In this document: positions 35,848 through 44,230 of the stretch, one piece after another
How positions within the stretch are numbered: the first letter of the stretch is position 1
How the letters are laid out: each line of letters starts with the position of its first letter
From: Marinobacter sp. BW6
GTDB taxonomy: Bacteria > Pseudomonadota > Gammaproteobacteria > Pseudomonadales > Oleiphilaceae
Direction of reading: 5' to 3'
Length of the DNA stretch: 64,000 nt
Assembly (NCBI RefSeq): GCF_008107725.1
Contig: NZ_VIRN01000064.1
Span: 558,001 to 622,000 of the forward strand
Notes under the pieces: generated by a model
Databases searched by the model: none
Seen by the model: only the letters and a program-made list of their open reading frames with translations
Told to the model about the DNA's origin: nothing
Translations under genes and position numbers: made by a program

Positions 35848-37137
35848 TTGAACGCAAAATGGATGATTGCTGGCGCCGGTGTGCTGGCTGTAGCTGGCGG
35901 CCTGCCCTGGGCCGTGGGATACGTTACTGAACAGCAGTGGCAGCAGGCAACAGCGGAGGTAAACAGTGCGCAGCCTTTCCTACGCATGGAAACGGATAAC
36001 TATGAGAGGGGTATTCTAGGTGCCCGGTTCAGCGGTTCGGTGAACCTGATCAATCCGGAAACCGGCGAATCCCAAAGGCTTGCCTATCGCGCCAATGTGA
36101 CTCATGGCGTGACCGGCAGTCTGATGGATTTCCAGCCTGAGGATGGCTGGTCCGCCGGCGATACGGACTGGTTCTCCGGTGAGGAGCCGAGGCTGACCCT
36201 GGAAACCCGTCTCTGGGGTACCGCAGTGCTTGAGCTCGACGCGCCCCAGATGACCTTAACGGACCCGGATTCCGGGGAGACCCTGGCCTCGAGTGGCGGT
36301 TTGGCACGAATTGAGATCAGCGACGCCGGTTCTCAGGCCGATGCCTTGATGGTCTGGCCAGCGGTAACCCTATCTGGCCCGGACCTCGATATTCGGGTCA
36401 GCGACTTCCGCCTGGAGCAGACCATGAGCCATCTGACCGGTGAGGTCTGGACCGGTTCTGGCGAGATTGTCGTGGAATCGCTTGAAGTGACCCCGGCTGC
36501 GGAAGCGCCGTTCAGGCTTGAGGAGATTTCGGTTCGCAGCAGCAGCGAGCCGGTCAATGACGGCGAACGCCTGGATTCACGAATGACTTTCGAGGTTGCC
36601 AGCGTTTCTGCGGCTGATGAGCGGTATGGACCCCAGCGGCTGGTGTTCGCATTGTCGGGGCTGGATGTAGCCGCCTGGAGCGGCCTGACCGAGAGCCTGT
36701 CATCCATGCAGGCACTGGCCATTAGCCAGGGCTCCGGTGGTTCACAGCAGTTTGAACAACAGATGACTGCCATGCAGCAGGTAAATACGGCCGTACGTGA
36801 CCTCGCCGCTGCCGGCTTCTCGGTGGGTTTCCCGGAACTGACCGTAACCACCCCGGAAGGCGTGGTGGAGGGCAGCGCCCGCATAGCCCATCCGGAGCTG
36901 ACAGCGGATCAGAAAGACGAAATGCTGATGGTGATGCAGAAGTTGACCGGAGAAATGGATCTTAGTCTGCCACTTGCGCTCGCGGAGGAATACCCGGAAT
37001 TCCGGTTGCAGCTGGCGCCGCTGATCAAACAGGGGCTGCTGGTAGAGGAAGGCGACCGGCTGGTGCTTGACGCCAGTATGAACGATCTTGTGCTGGACGT
37101 GAACGGGGTGGAGATTCCGTTGCCGCCGTTGCTTTGA
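35848..37137 (+). CDS. DUF945 (YdgA-like) family protein
   Basis: A 429-residue, probably periplasmic or membrane-anchored protein of the DUF945 family. It has one N-terminal hydrophobic segment (residues ~4-27) and then an alternating beta-strand and linker body without cysteines, with the family-type start GGLPWAVGYVTEQQWQQA and MDLSLPLALAEEYPEF near the C-terminus. Family members are not assigned a reaction. TTG at 35848 is taken as start because GGAG lies 8 bases upstream; the next ATG is five codons on. It ends the hemB-ppk run before a terminator. Confidence 0.72.
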   Translation: MNAKWMIAGAGVLAVAGGLPWAVGYVTEQQWQQATAEVNSAQPFLRMETDNYERGILGARFSGSVNLINPETGESQRLAYRANVTHGVTGSLMDFQPEDGWSAGDTDWFSGEEPRLTLETRLWGTAVLELDAPQMTLTDPDSGETLASSGGLARIEISDAGSQADALMVWPAVTLSGPDLDIRVSDFRLEQTMSHLTGEVWTGSGEIVVESLEVTPAAEAPFRLEEISVRSSSEPVNDGERLDSRMTFEVASVSAADERYGPQRLVFALSGLDVAAWSGLTESLSSMQALAISQGSGGSQQFEQQMTAMQQVNTAVRDLAAAGFSVGFPELTVTTPEGVVEGSARIAHPELTADQKDEMLMVMQKLTGEMDLSLPLALAEEYPEFRLQLAPLIKQGLLVEEGDRLVLDASMNDLVLDVNGVEIPLPPLL

Positions 37138-37161
37138 ACCCTCTGGTTCAGCTCCATGAAG

Positions 37162-37185
37162 AGCCCCGCTGGTCGGGGCTTTTTT
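37162..37185 (+). terminator. Rho-independent terminator after the DUF945 gene
   Basis: A perfect 7-base stem (AGCCCCG / CGGGGCT, 5-base loop) and six T, 24 bases after the DUF945 stop. It separates this run from convergent coaD. Confidence 0.8.
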
Positions 37186-37195
37186 GGCTTCAGGT

Positions 37196-37687
<492 letters not shown>

Positions 37688-37815
37688 TTACAAGCGCCAA
37701 GGATAGCAGCATTTTTTGGCCACCTGTAGTTGGCAGCCGGGGCATTGGTAAATGCATGTTTGCTGTGCGGGTGTGCCAGTGCCAGTCTCCCCGACGGGCA
37801 GCGTTAGCCGGTTGA

Positions 37816-39405
37816 TCAAGACAGTCTTTGTGCAAGCCTCGTGCTGTTTCTTGCCGCCAGCGCATACACCGACAGCTGCGGGTTTGCCCCGATGCTGGTC
37901 GGGAAGATCGATGCATCGTGGACGCTGAGGTTGCCAACGTGGTGATGTTCACCAAAGCCGTTGACGACCGAGTTTTGCGGATTGCTGCCCATGGCGCAGC
38001 CGCCCATCTGGTGGGCGGTGAACAGGCGGACCCGGTGGGGTGCCATGGGGAGCTGGTTGATGGCGGCTTTGGCGTCGGCCCAGTTGGTGTACCAGTCGGA
38101 ATCCAGATGCATCAGGCGGACTTTTTCGGCGCCGGCGGCGAACTGTATTTCGGCCATCGTGTGGAAGGCTTCGCGGATGCCCTTCCAGAGGTAGTCGCTG
38201 ACCGGGTAGTCCAGTACCGGGCTGCCGTCGTCGCGGAGGGAGACCGTGCCGCCGGGGCTTTCGGGGTGGAAGCCGTCCCGGAGCAGGGCGATAACAGATT
38301 GCATGTGGGGCAGGCCGGCCATGTTGTTGATCTGGTTTTCGCCATGGCCGGGGATGACGCCGCTGGACATGCCTGGGTGCAGCGGTGGCACCTCAAGTTT
38401 GTAGCCAGCCGGACCGTCAACGCCGTTGCGGAAGTTGAATTCGTCCGAGTAGATGGATTGTGGCGCGCCGTAGTATGGGTCGACCCGTTGCGGCATCTGG
38501 GCGACGGTGGCATTGACCGGGTGGATGAACGAGCGCTTGCCGATCCGCTGGTTCGGGTCCGGAATCTCGGAGCGAAGCAGCAGGCCGGGACTGCCAATGG
38601 CGCTGGCGGCGACCACGAAGTGTCTGGCTTTGAGATTGACCTTGATGCCGGTTGGGGTGACGCCATCATCGGCAAACGCAGAGGCTTCCAGATGGTCGAT
38701 CTGGTCCTGGTTCATGACCAGGCGGTCGGCGCGCAGGCTGTGGAATAGCCGGGCGTTGTTATCGAGCGCCCCCGGAATGGTGGTCATCAGGGCGCCCTGT
38801 TTTGCGTTGGTCGGGCAGCCGACGCCGCAATAGCCCAGGTTCCAGCAGCCTTTCACATTGCGCGGAATGATCTGCCAGCTGTACCCCAGTTTCTCGCAGC
38901 CCTGGCGCAAGATGTCATTGTTGACGTTGGGGTCGACTTGCCACGGCGCCATGGAATGGCGTTCTTCCCGGCCATCGAACCAGGGCGCCATGGCGTCCGG
39001 CCGGAGTTCGTCCAGGCCAAACTGCTCGGCCCAGTAATTGAGGGTGGGCGCCGGGGTCCGGAAGCTGCTGGTCCAGTTCACGGTGGTGGACCCGCCTACG
39101 CAGCGGCCCTGCAGAATGGCGATCGCCCCGTCCCGGGTTACCCGGCTCATGCCTTCCTGATAGAGGTTGGCATAAGAGGTCTGCTCGTCCATCTTGAAGT
39201 CTTTCTGGTAGTAGAGTCGGCCCTCCTCAACGAGGATCACGGACAGCCCACTGCGGGCCAGGATCTCGGCGGTGGTGCCGCCACCGGCACCGGTTCCGAT
39301 TACGATAACGTCCGCTTCCGTGGTCAGATTTTGCGTCAGGAGGGCGCTATCGGTGACGTTCCAGCCTGATTCCAGGCCCCGGGCAATACGATCGGTCAAT
39401 GACAT
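37816..39405 (-). CDS. GMC-family flavoprotein oxidoreductase (alcohol dehydrogenase)
   Basis: A 529-residue FAD enzyme of the GMC family. The FAD fold VIVIGTGAGGGTTAEILARSG is at 34-54, followed by QGRCVGGSTTVNWTSSF and C-terminal HQMGGCAMGS...SVHDASIFPTSIGANPQLSVYALAARNS with the catalytic His region. CGVGCPTNAKQ near 195 is like the long-chain alcohol and gluconate-type members. There is no signal peptide. It is third in the operon ALDH-Tat protein-GMC, so it is likely to oxidise an alcohol to the aldehyde that the first gene oxidises further. Electron acceptor and substrate are not visible. Confidence 0.88.
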   Translation of the reverse strand: MSLTDRIARGLESGWNVTDSALLTQNLTTEADVIVIGTGAGGGTTAEILARSGLSVILVEEGRLYYQKDFKMDEQTSYANLYQEGMSRVTRDGAIAILQGRCVGGSTTVNWTSSFRTPAPTLNYWAEQFGLDELRPDAMAPWFDGREERHSMAPWQVDPNVNNDILRQGCEKLGYSWQIIPRNVKGCWNLGYCGVGCPTNAKQGALMTTIPGALDNNARLFHSLRADRLVMNQDQIDHLEASAFADDGVTPTGIKVNLKARHFVVAASAIGSPGLLLRSEIPDPNQRIGKRSFIHPVNATVAQMPQRVDPYYGAPQSIYSDEFNFRNGVDGPAGYKLEVPPLHPGMSSGVIPGHGENQINNMAGLPHMQSVIALLRDGFHPESPGGTVSLRDDGSPVLDYPVSDYLWKGIREAFHTMAEIQFAAGAEKVRLMHLDSDWYTNWADAKAAINQLPMAPHRVRLFTAHQMGGCAMGSNPQNSVVNGFGEHHHVGNLSVHDASIFPTSIGANPQLSVYALAARNSTRLAQRLS

Positions 39406-39433
39406 GTTTGTGCTCCGTCAGATCAGCTGGCAA

Positions 39434-40069
39434 TCAGGCGTTTTGGAATTGTGGCAATGCGTCGACCGCGTACTGCGGTGGTCCGGGATAGCCGGACAGG
39501 TGCCAGAAATCCCGATAGCCATAAAATGCCACGTTGCTGATCTTGGTCAGCGCAATGTAGCCATTGTTGAAAAGCCCGATGCGGCTGGTGCGCCAGCGCT
39601 CCAGAAAAGCGTCCGCTTCCGCCGTGGTTACATTCGGCCAGCTGGACCAGACCCGGGCCACGGTCACCCGGGTCAGCCCGAAGTTCAGAAGATCAAAGAG
39701 CCGCCGCAGTTCCTTCTGGTTGGCCGGTCCAAACTTGTGGATACCGGCGTCAATACGCTCAATCGTCCCGGCAATTGCTGTATTTCTGGCCTGAGGCTGC
39801 TCTGGCAAACCCGGGCCGATCATGGCGGGCAGCAGGGCTTCGAACAGCGCAATGTCGTCCGCGGTCAAGAACCGGAACTGGTAGCTGGCATCCATCCGGG
39901 TGCCGACCGCACTGAGCCGGCCCGCCGGCTGCGTGGCGCATCCGCTCAGCCCGGCAGTAACACTGACGGTTCCCAGAAAAAGCGCACCGCCCAGTCCGGT
40001 TTTCAGGAAGCTGCGGCGGTCGAGATTTGTGAAATCGCGAGAATTGGAAGGGGGTGGATGATCGTTCAT
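39434..40069 (-). CDS. Tat-exported lipoprotein, gluconate-dehydrogenase-subunit-3-like
   Basis: A 211-residue protein with a twin-arginine signal (DRRSFLKTG at 17-25, hydrophobic core to ~43) that ends in a lipobox, LSGC. It should be folded in the cytoplasm, exported by Tat and lipidated. The mature part is all helical, with no cysteine pairs, and its place directly before a GMC flavoprotein (28 bases) matches the small subunit of membrane gluconate 2-dehydrogenase-type complexes. I infer it carries or anchors the signal-less flavoprotein; the family match itself is moderate. Confidence 0.7.
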   Translation of the reverse strand: MNDHPPPSNSRDFTNLDRRSFLKTGLGGALFLGTVSVTAGLSGCATQPAGRLSAVGTRMDASYQFRFLTADDIALFEALLPAMIGPGLPEQPQARNTAIAGTIERIDAGIHKFGPANQKELRRLFDLLNFGLTRVTVARVWSSWPNVTTAEADAFLERWRTSRIGLFNNGYIALTKISNVAFYGYRDFWHLSGYPGPPQYAVDALPQFQNA

Positions 40070-40151
40070 GGATCCGTCTCTTATTATTTTAGTTCGGTGC
40101 CTTTACAAAACCTGCCTCTGCCAGCCCAGAGGGGCGAAGGCAAAGGGCTAA

Positions 40152-41597
40152 TTAGCGGATAAAAAACTTATAAACCATCTTGTGCGCAGTCGTGCCATGG
40201 GGCGCATAGACAAACTTGCCGCTGTTGAATTTCTGCTTGGTGAAAATGGCCCGGTGATGGGAGAAGGTCAGGAACCCTTCGCGGCCATGGTAGTGACCCA
40301 TGCCGGAATCGCCGATACCACCAAATGGCAGATCATCCTGGGCAACGTGCATCAGCGAATCGTTGATACACATGCCACCAGAGTGGGTGTTATCCACCAC
40401 ATGCTGCTGCTGGGTCTTGTCGTACCCGAAGAAGTACAGCGCCAACGGCCGCGGACGATCATTGATGTAATGGATGGCCTCGTCCATGCTGCCGTAACTG
40501 ACGATCGGCAGAATCGGACCAAAGATCTCATCCTGCATCAGCTTCATGTCCGGCGTGGTTTTCAGAACCAGAGTCACAGGTATCTTGCGGGTGCCATCCT
40601 TCAGGTTTTCCCGGGCCGGATTGATCTCCACCAGCTCGGCACCTTTGTCCCGGGCGTCTTCAAGGTAACCCTGCAGACGATCGTATTGCCGCTCATTGAT
40701 GATGGCGGTGAAATCGTCGTTGTCCCGCAGGCTCGGATACATCTCGGAAAAGCGGGCGCGGAATTCGTCGACAAACGACTGTACCCGGTCGGCGGGGCAC
40801 AGCACGTAGTCCGGCGCCACACAGGTCTGGCCAGCGTTGAACGCCTTGCCGAAGGCAATCCGCTGGGCGGCGTCTTCCATGGGCACATCCGGAGAGACCA
40901 CGGCCGGGGACTTGCCGCCCAGTTCCAGGGTGACCGGTGTCAAGTTCTCCGCTGCCGCCTTCATGACCAGCTTGCCCACCGATGTGGAGCCGGTAAACAG
41001 CAGGTGATCAAACGGCCGCGACGAGAAGTCCGCCGCCACGTCGGCCTCGCCATTAATCACTGAGACCAGATCTTCCGGGAAGCTGGCTTCGATCAGTTCC
41101 TTGAACAGGGCCGAGGTGTGGGGTGTGTATTCCGACATTTTGATCATGGTGCGGTTGCCGGCAGCCAGGGATGCGACCAACGGGCCCACCGCCAGATACA
41201 GGGGGTAGTTCCAGGGCACGATCACACCCACGACACCTTTGGGTTGATAGTGGACCTTGTTGCTGGCGGGCTGGAATAGCACGGATACGTGTCGTTTGGA
41301 CGGTTTCATCCAGCCGCTCAGGTTTTTCAGTGTGTAGTTGATGCCCTGGATTGATGGCATGACTTCGGCAATCAGGGATTCATCTTTCGAACGGCAACTG
41401 AAATCCCGGTCGATGGCATCCAGAAGTCGGTCCTGGTTGCCCAGCAGTACCCGTTTGAGACGTTTCAGGTTCTCCTGCCGCTCGGCCAGAGAAGGCATGG
41501 GATTGTTACGGAACGCCTTTTTCTGATCCTCAAACACACGATGAGTGTGCTGGATCTGTTTCTTGCTCTCGGTGAGCTGGACGACAGTGGCTCCCAT
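40152..41597 (-). CDS. Aldehyde dehydrogenase, coniferyl-aldehyde type
   Basis: An NAD(P)-dependent aldehyde dehydrogenase of 481 residues in the coniferyl-aldehyde/fatty-aldehyde group. It has GVVGVIVPWNYPLYLAVGPL, the Rossmann GSTSVG, ELGGKSPAVV with the general-base Glu, and the catalytic Cys in NAGQTCVAPDY. The C-terminus is basic and hydrophobic. The start has AGGAGGAAAC immediately upstream. It is first of the three-gene operon with the Tat protein and GMC enzyme and is divergent from a TetR gene, with a perfect palindrome between. Substrate could be aromatic or medium/long-chain aliphatic. Confidence 0.88.
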   Translation of the reverse strand: MGATVVQLTESKKQIQHTHRVFEDQKKAFRNNPMPSLAERQENLKRLKRVLLGNQDRLLDAIDRDFSCRSKDESLIAEVMPSIQGINYTLKNLSGWMKPSKRHVSVLFQPASNKVHYQPKGVVGVIVPWNYPLYLAVGPLVASLAAGNRTMIKMSEYTPHTSALFKELIEASFPEDLVSVINGEADVAADFSSRPFDHLLFTGSTSVGKLVMKAAAENLTPVTLELGGKSPAVVSPDVPMEDAAQRIAFGKAFNAGQTCVAPDYVLCPADRVQSFVDEFRARFSEMYPSLRDNDDFTAIINERQYDRLQGYLEDARDKGAELVEINPARENLKDGTRKIPVTLVLKTTPDMKLMQDEIFGPILPIVSYGSMDEAIHYINDRPRPLALYFFGYDKTQQQHVVDNTHSGGMCINDSLMHVAQDDLPFGGIGDSGMGHYHGREGFLTFSHHRAIFTKQKFNSGKFVYAPHGTTAHKMVYKFFIR

Positions 41598-41702
41598 GAT
41601 GTTTCCTCCTCTTTGGTCCCGATCAGATTGCGTCGGCGGCCTGTTATTTCAGGTATTGAACGACTGGCGAAAAAGTGTTCAATTTGCGTCTGAGGGTATT
41701 AT

Positions 41703-41718
41703 TAGAGTATATACTCTA
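41703..41718. promoter_or_regulatory. Perfect 16-bp palindrome, likely TetR operator
   Basis: TAGAGTATATACTCTA is a perfect palindrome in the 192-base divergent gap between the aldehyde dehydrogenase (start 41597) and the TetR gene (start 41790). It lies 85 bases from the former and 72 from the latter, where a shared operator would control both. It contains a TATA element usable as a -10 in either direction. Confidence 0.65.
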
Positions 41719-41789
41719 GTGAGTCAAGCGGAGGCGGGTGGCGAATCAGGCCATCTGTGAGCTGTACAACAACAAACGCCGACGGGTCT

Positions 41790-42470
41790 ATGAAGACAAG
41801 AGATAAAATACTGCTCTCCAGCCTGGAGCTTTTCAACGAACGGGGCGAGCGCAACGTCACAACCAATCACATCGCCGCGCACCTGGCCATCTCGCCGGGC
41901 AACCTCTATTACCACTTCCGCAACAAGTCGGACATCATTTACGAGATCTTCCTGGAATACGAAAAACTGGTGGATTTCTACCTTGATATTCCGGAAGAGC
42001 GGGCCATGACCCTGGACGACATGACCTTTTATCTGGAGTCGGTCTTCGACGGTCTCTGGAGTTACCGGTTCTTCCACCGGGACCTGGAGTACCTTCTGGA
42101 CAGTGATCAGAGGCTGCGGCAGGACTATCGAGATTTCACCAACCGCTGTCTGGCATCCATCAGTCGAATCTTCGAGAAGCTGGCGGAAGCGGGTATTATT
42201 GAACCCCAGGAAGAAGATCTTCGATCTGCCATGTCGCTGAACGTGTGGCTGGTGATTACCAACTGGATGGCGTTCCTGAAAACGGCCCATGCGGCCGAGG
42301 AATCTGCCTGCCTAACGCTCACGGAGCTGAAACAGGGCATCTATCAGGTGCTCACCCTGGAAATTCCCTATCTGACTCCGGATTATCGCGAGCGTGTAAT
42401 GGCGCTGAGAGAGAAATATCGCCCGGCGCTTCATGAAAAAGGGGAGTCCGGTGAAGACTCGTGTACGTGA
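41790..42470 (+). CDS. TetR-family regulator of the alcohol/aldehyde operon
   Basis: A 226-residue TetR protein. The DNA-binding domain (residues ~3-50) reads TRDKILLSSLELFNERGE and HLAISPGNLYYHFRNKSDIIYEIF. The C-terminal ligand domain (~70-220) is of the longer TetR type with FFHRDLEYLLDSDQRLR. ATG 41790 is the start, as it directly precedes the helix-turn-helix domain; a GTG at 41757 would add 11 residues. Divergent transcription from the operon and the palindrome between suggest it represses alcohol/aldehyde oxidation until a substrate binds. Confidence 0.88.
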   Translation: MKTRDKILLSSLELFNERGERNVTTNHIAAHLAISPGNLYYHFRNKSDIIYEIFLEYEKLVDFYLDIPEERAMTLDDMTFYLESVFDGLWSYRFFHRDLEYLLDSDQRLRQDYRDFTNRCLASISRIFEKLAEAGIIEPQEEDLRSAMSLNVWLVITNWMAFLKTAHAAEESACLTLTELKQGIYQVLTLEIPYLTPDYRERVMALREKYRPALHEKGESGEDSCT

Positions 42471-42504
42471 AACCCGAAGACCTGGTTAAAAATCGATCTA
42501 TTTT

Positions 42505-42532
42505 GGAACTTTTATCGAATATCGCAGTCATA
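42505..42532 (+). promoter_or_regulatory. SigmaE/AlgU-like promoter of the candidate small RNA
   Basis: GGAACTT at 42505-42511 and TCATA at 42528-42532 are separated by 16 bases. The AlgU/RpoE consensus is GAACTT-N16/17-TCnnA, so the -35 is perfect and the -10 acceptable. Predicted transcription starts near 42537-42540, in the gene-free strip downstream of the TetR gene. A matching promoter lies upstream of dsbA. Confidence 0.65.
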
Positions 42533-42537
42533 GGGAG

Positions 42538-42648
42538 TGACGTTGGGAATTCGGACATTCCTTGCGTCTCCTGAGTGCGATCTCAGGTTTTAGCACGTCG
42601 CAAACCCTGACGTTTCACCGGTCTGCTATCTGGCAGGCCGGTTTTTTT
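42538..42648 (+). ncRNA. Candidate small RNA at the engB locus (ErsA-like)
   Basis: A stretch of about 110 bases with no open reading frame, bounded by a sigmaE/AlgU-like promoter and a rho-independent terminator. It forms a 5-base stem (GGAAT 42546-42550 with ATTCC 42557-42561), then a single-stranded UUGCGUCU strip, then a perfect 6-base stem (CCTGAG 42570-42575 with CTCAGG 42582-42587), then the terminator. It is transcribed toward convergent engB, the same orientation as spot 42 in E. coli and ErsA in Pseudomonas, and ErsA is AlgU-dependent. The sequence is not spot 42. Identity as ErsA is inferred from locus, promoter and size, not from alignment. Confidence 0.65.
42618..42648 (+). terminator. 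Rho-independent terminator of the candidate small RNA
   Basis: A 9-base stem with one G-U pair (CCGGTCTGC / GCAGGCCGG), a 6-base loop and seven T. It points toward engB, and the TetR gene ends about 150 bases upstream, too far to be its natural partner. Confidence 0.75.
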
Positions 42649-42654
42649 ATGCCT

Positions 42655-43302
42655 TCAGAGTGTGGTCTCTGGTTCTCCGACATCGCCCTCCAGCCACTCG
42701 ATCAACGCCTCCCGGCATTCGTCCACGCCCCGTTTTGATGTTGCAGAAAACATGATCAGGTGTTCCACGCAGGAGTAAGCCTTGAGGTTCTTGGCAATGC
42801 CCAGCATGGCGGTTTTGGCTTGGCCGAACTTTAATTTGTCTGCCTTGGTGGCCAGAATCATCAGCGGCAGGTTGTTATGTTCGCACCATTCCACCATCAT
42901 TTGGTCGAAATCGGTCAGCGGATGGCGGATATCCATCACCAAAACCAGGCCGCGCAGGCAGCGTCGGTCGTTCAAATAGTGGCCCAGGTGTTGTTGCCAG
43001 TCGTCTTTCATGTCCCTGGACACTTTGGCGTAGCCGTATCCGGGCAGATCGACCAGACGACAATGCTCGCGATTGAGAGAGAAAAAGTTGATCAGTCGTG
43101 TGCGTCCGGGTGTCTTGCTGGTCCGGGCCAGCTTGCCGTTGGCGGTGATCGCATTGAGTGCGCTGGATTTCCCGGCGTTGGAGCGGCCGGCAAAGGCGAC
43201 TTCGGCACCGAAATCGGGCGGGCACTCATCCAGACGGGAAGCGCTGATGAGAAATCGGGCGCTGTTAAAAGAGAGGCTTTTTTGAGTCAGATCAGGGTCC
43301 AC
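42655..43302 (-). CDS. engB: Ribosome-biogenesis GTPase EngB/YsxC
   Basis: An essential cell-division/ribosome large-subunit assembly GTPase of 215 residues. The G motifs are all visible: G1 GRSNAGKSS near 42, G3 [12 protein letters not shown]4 ATKADKL and G5 SATSKRG. The first codon is GTG (AAAGGA is about 12 bases upstream, a rather long spacing). It is convergent with the small-RNA locus and divergent from cytochrome c4, the same order as in Pseudomonas (engB, cc4, dsbA), but polA, usual on the other side, is replaced here by the TetR/alcohol cluster. Confidence 0.93.
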   Translation of the reverse strand: MDPDLTQKSLSFNSARFLISASRLDECPPDFGAEVAFAGRSNAGKSSALNAITANGKLARTSKTPGRTRLINFFSLNREHCRLVDLPGYGYAKVSRDMKDDWQQHLGHYLNDRRCLRGLVLVMDIRHPLTDFDQMMVEWCEHNNLPLMILATKADKLKFGQAKTAMLGIAKNLKAYSCVEHLIMFSATSKRGVDECREALIEWLEGDVGEPETTL

Positions 43303-43345
43303 AGCGGTTGGCTTTCCTTTGGATTTCAGTTATCAGGGATTAATG

Positions 43346-43351
43346 TATAAT
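43346..43351 (+). promoter_or_regulatory. -10 element upstream of cytochrome c4
   Basis: A perfect TATAAT 130 bases before the cytochrome c4 start; no strong -35 lies at 17 bases. It would give a leader of about 120 bases that contains a GC-rich hairpin-prone segment. Confidence 0.4.
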
Positions 43352-43478
43352 GCTACACCAATTCCGGGCGGCGCGCTGCGCGCGACCGCTGTCAGCCCCG
43401 GTTTTGAGCCTGACTGGTCAGCGCCTGCCGGCTGCACAACGAAGAATACCCTTAAAAGATGAGAGAAGCGGAGCGAGC

Positions 43479-44087
43479 ATGAAAAAACTGATCGCAGGAG
43501 TAGTTCTCGGCGTTGGCCTCACAGCGATGGCGCACGGGGCGGGAGATCCTCAAGCAGGCGAACAGAACGCAGCGGTATGTGCCGGTTGTCACGGCCAGAA
43601 TGGTGCCAAGCCCATTATGGGGGCTTATCCCAAGCTGTCCGGTCTGGGCGAAAAATATTTGTATCGCCAGCTGGTTTTGATCAAGGATAAAGAGCGGAAT
43701 ATCGCGGAAATGACCGGCATTCTCGACAACATGAACGATCAGGATCTGCAGGACCTGGCAGCTTACTTCAGTGCCCAGGAAATGGTTGTTGGCCAGGCCG
43801 ATCCGGATCTCGTTGATCAGGGTGCGGCATTGTACCGTGGCGGCAACATGGCGACTGGTGTCCCAGCCTGTGCCGGCTGTCATAATCCGCAAGGTGTCGG
43901 CAACGAGCCGGCCGGTTACCCGGCGCTCGGCGGTCAGAACGCAGAGTACTTGATCAAGCAGTTGAATGCCTACCGCGATGGTACTCGGGATTCTGGCGCC
44001 AACGCATCGATCATGATGGATGTAGCGTCAAAGCTGACCGATGCCGAGATCGAAGCGGTCTCCAGCTACATTTCCGGCCTGAACTGA
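43479..44087 (+). CDS. Cytochrome c4 (dihaem)
   Basis: A 202-residue periplasmic dihaem cytochrome c that carries electrons to the terminal oxidase. It has a signal peptide (hydrophobic 4-20, cleavage near AHGAGD) and two homologous haem domains, each with CAGCH (CxxCH), plus the later Met ligands expected around MTGIL and IMMDVA. ATG 43479 is chosen because GGAG precedes it and it begins the signal; earlier in-frame ATG at 43350 has none. It is divergent from engB and followed by a terminator. Confidence 0.93.
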   Translation: MKKLIAGVVLGVGLTAMAHGAGDPQAGEQNAAVCAGCHGQNGAKPIMGAYPKLSGLGEKYLYRQLVLIKDKERNIAEMTGILDNMNDQDLQDLAAYFSAQEMVVGQADPDLVDQGAALYRGGNMATGVPACAGCHNPQGVGNEPAGYPALGGQNAEYLIKQLNAYRDGTRDSGANASIMMDVASKLTDAEIEAVSSYISGLN

Positions 44088-44107
44088 AACCGCCGGTCTG
44101 TACCGAA

Positions 44108-44132
44108 AACCCCGCCTGATGCGGGGTTTTTT
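44108..44132 (+). terminator. Rho-independent terminator after cytochrome c4
   Basis: A perfect 8-base stem (AACCCCGC / GCGGGGTT, 5-base loop) followed by six T. Confidence 0.85.
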
Positions 44133-44164
44133 GTTGCCTTTCGTTTCTGTAACTGCCGACCTGT

Positions 44165-44191
44165 GGAACTTTTCAGGTACGCTGGGTCATA
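44165..44191 (+). promoter_or_regulatory. SigmaE/AlgU-like promoter upstream of dsbA
   Basis: GGAACTT at 44165-44171 is followed after 15 bases by TCATA at 44187-44191, 40 bases before the dsbA start. The -35 is perfect for RpoE/AlgU; the spacing is one short of the AlgU consensus. dsbA is known to be AlgU-dependent in P. aeruginosa, which supports it. Confidence 0.55.
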
Positions 44192-44230
44192 ATCCTCCCA
44201 AAACGACATACAGATAACCGGAGATTCTTC

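Noticed and set aside
42538..42648. Spot 42 (spf) itself
   Set aside because: The location and orientation match, but the sequence does not contain the E. coli spot 42 body as I know it; ErsA-like is a better description.
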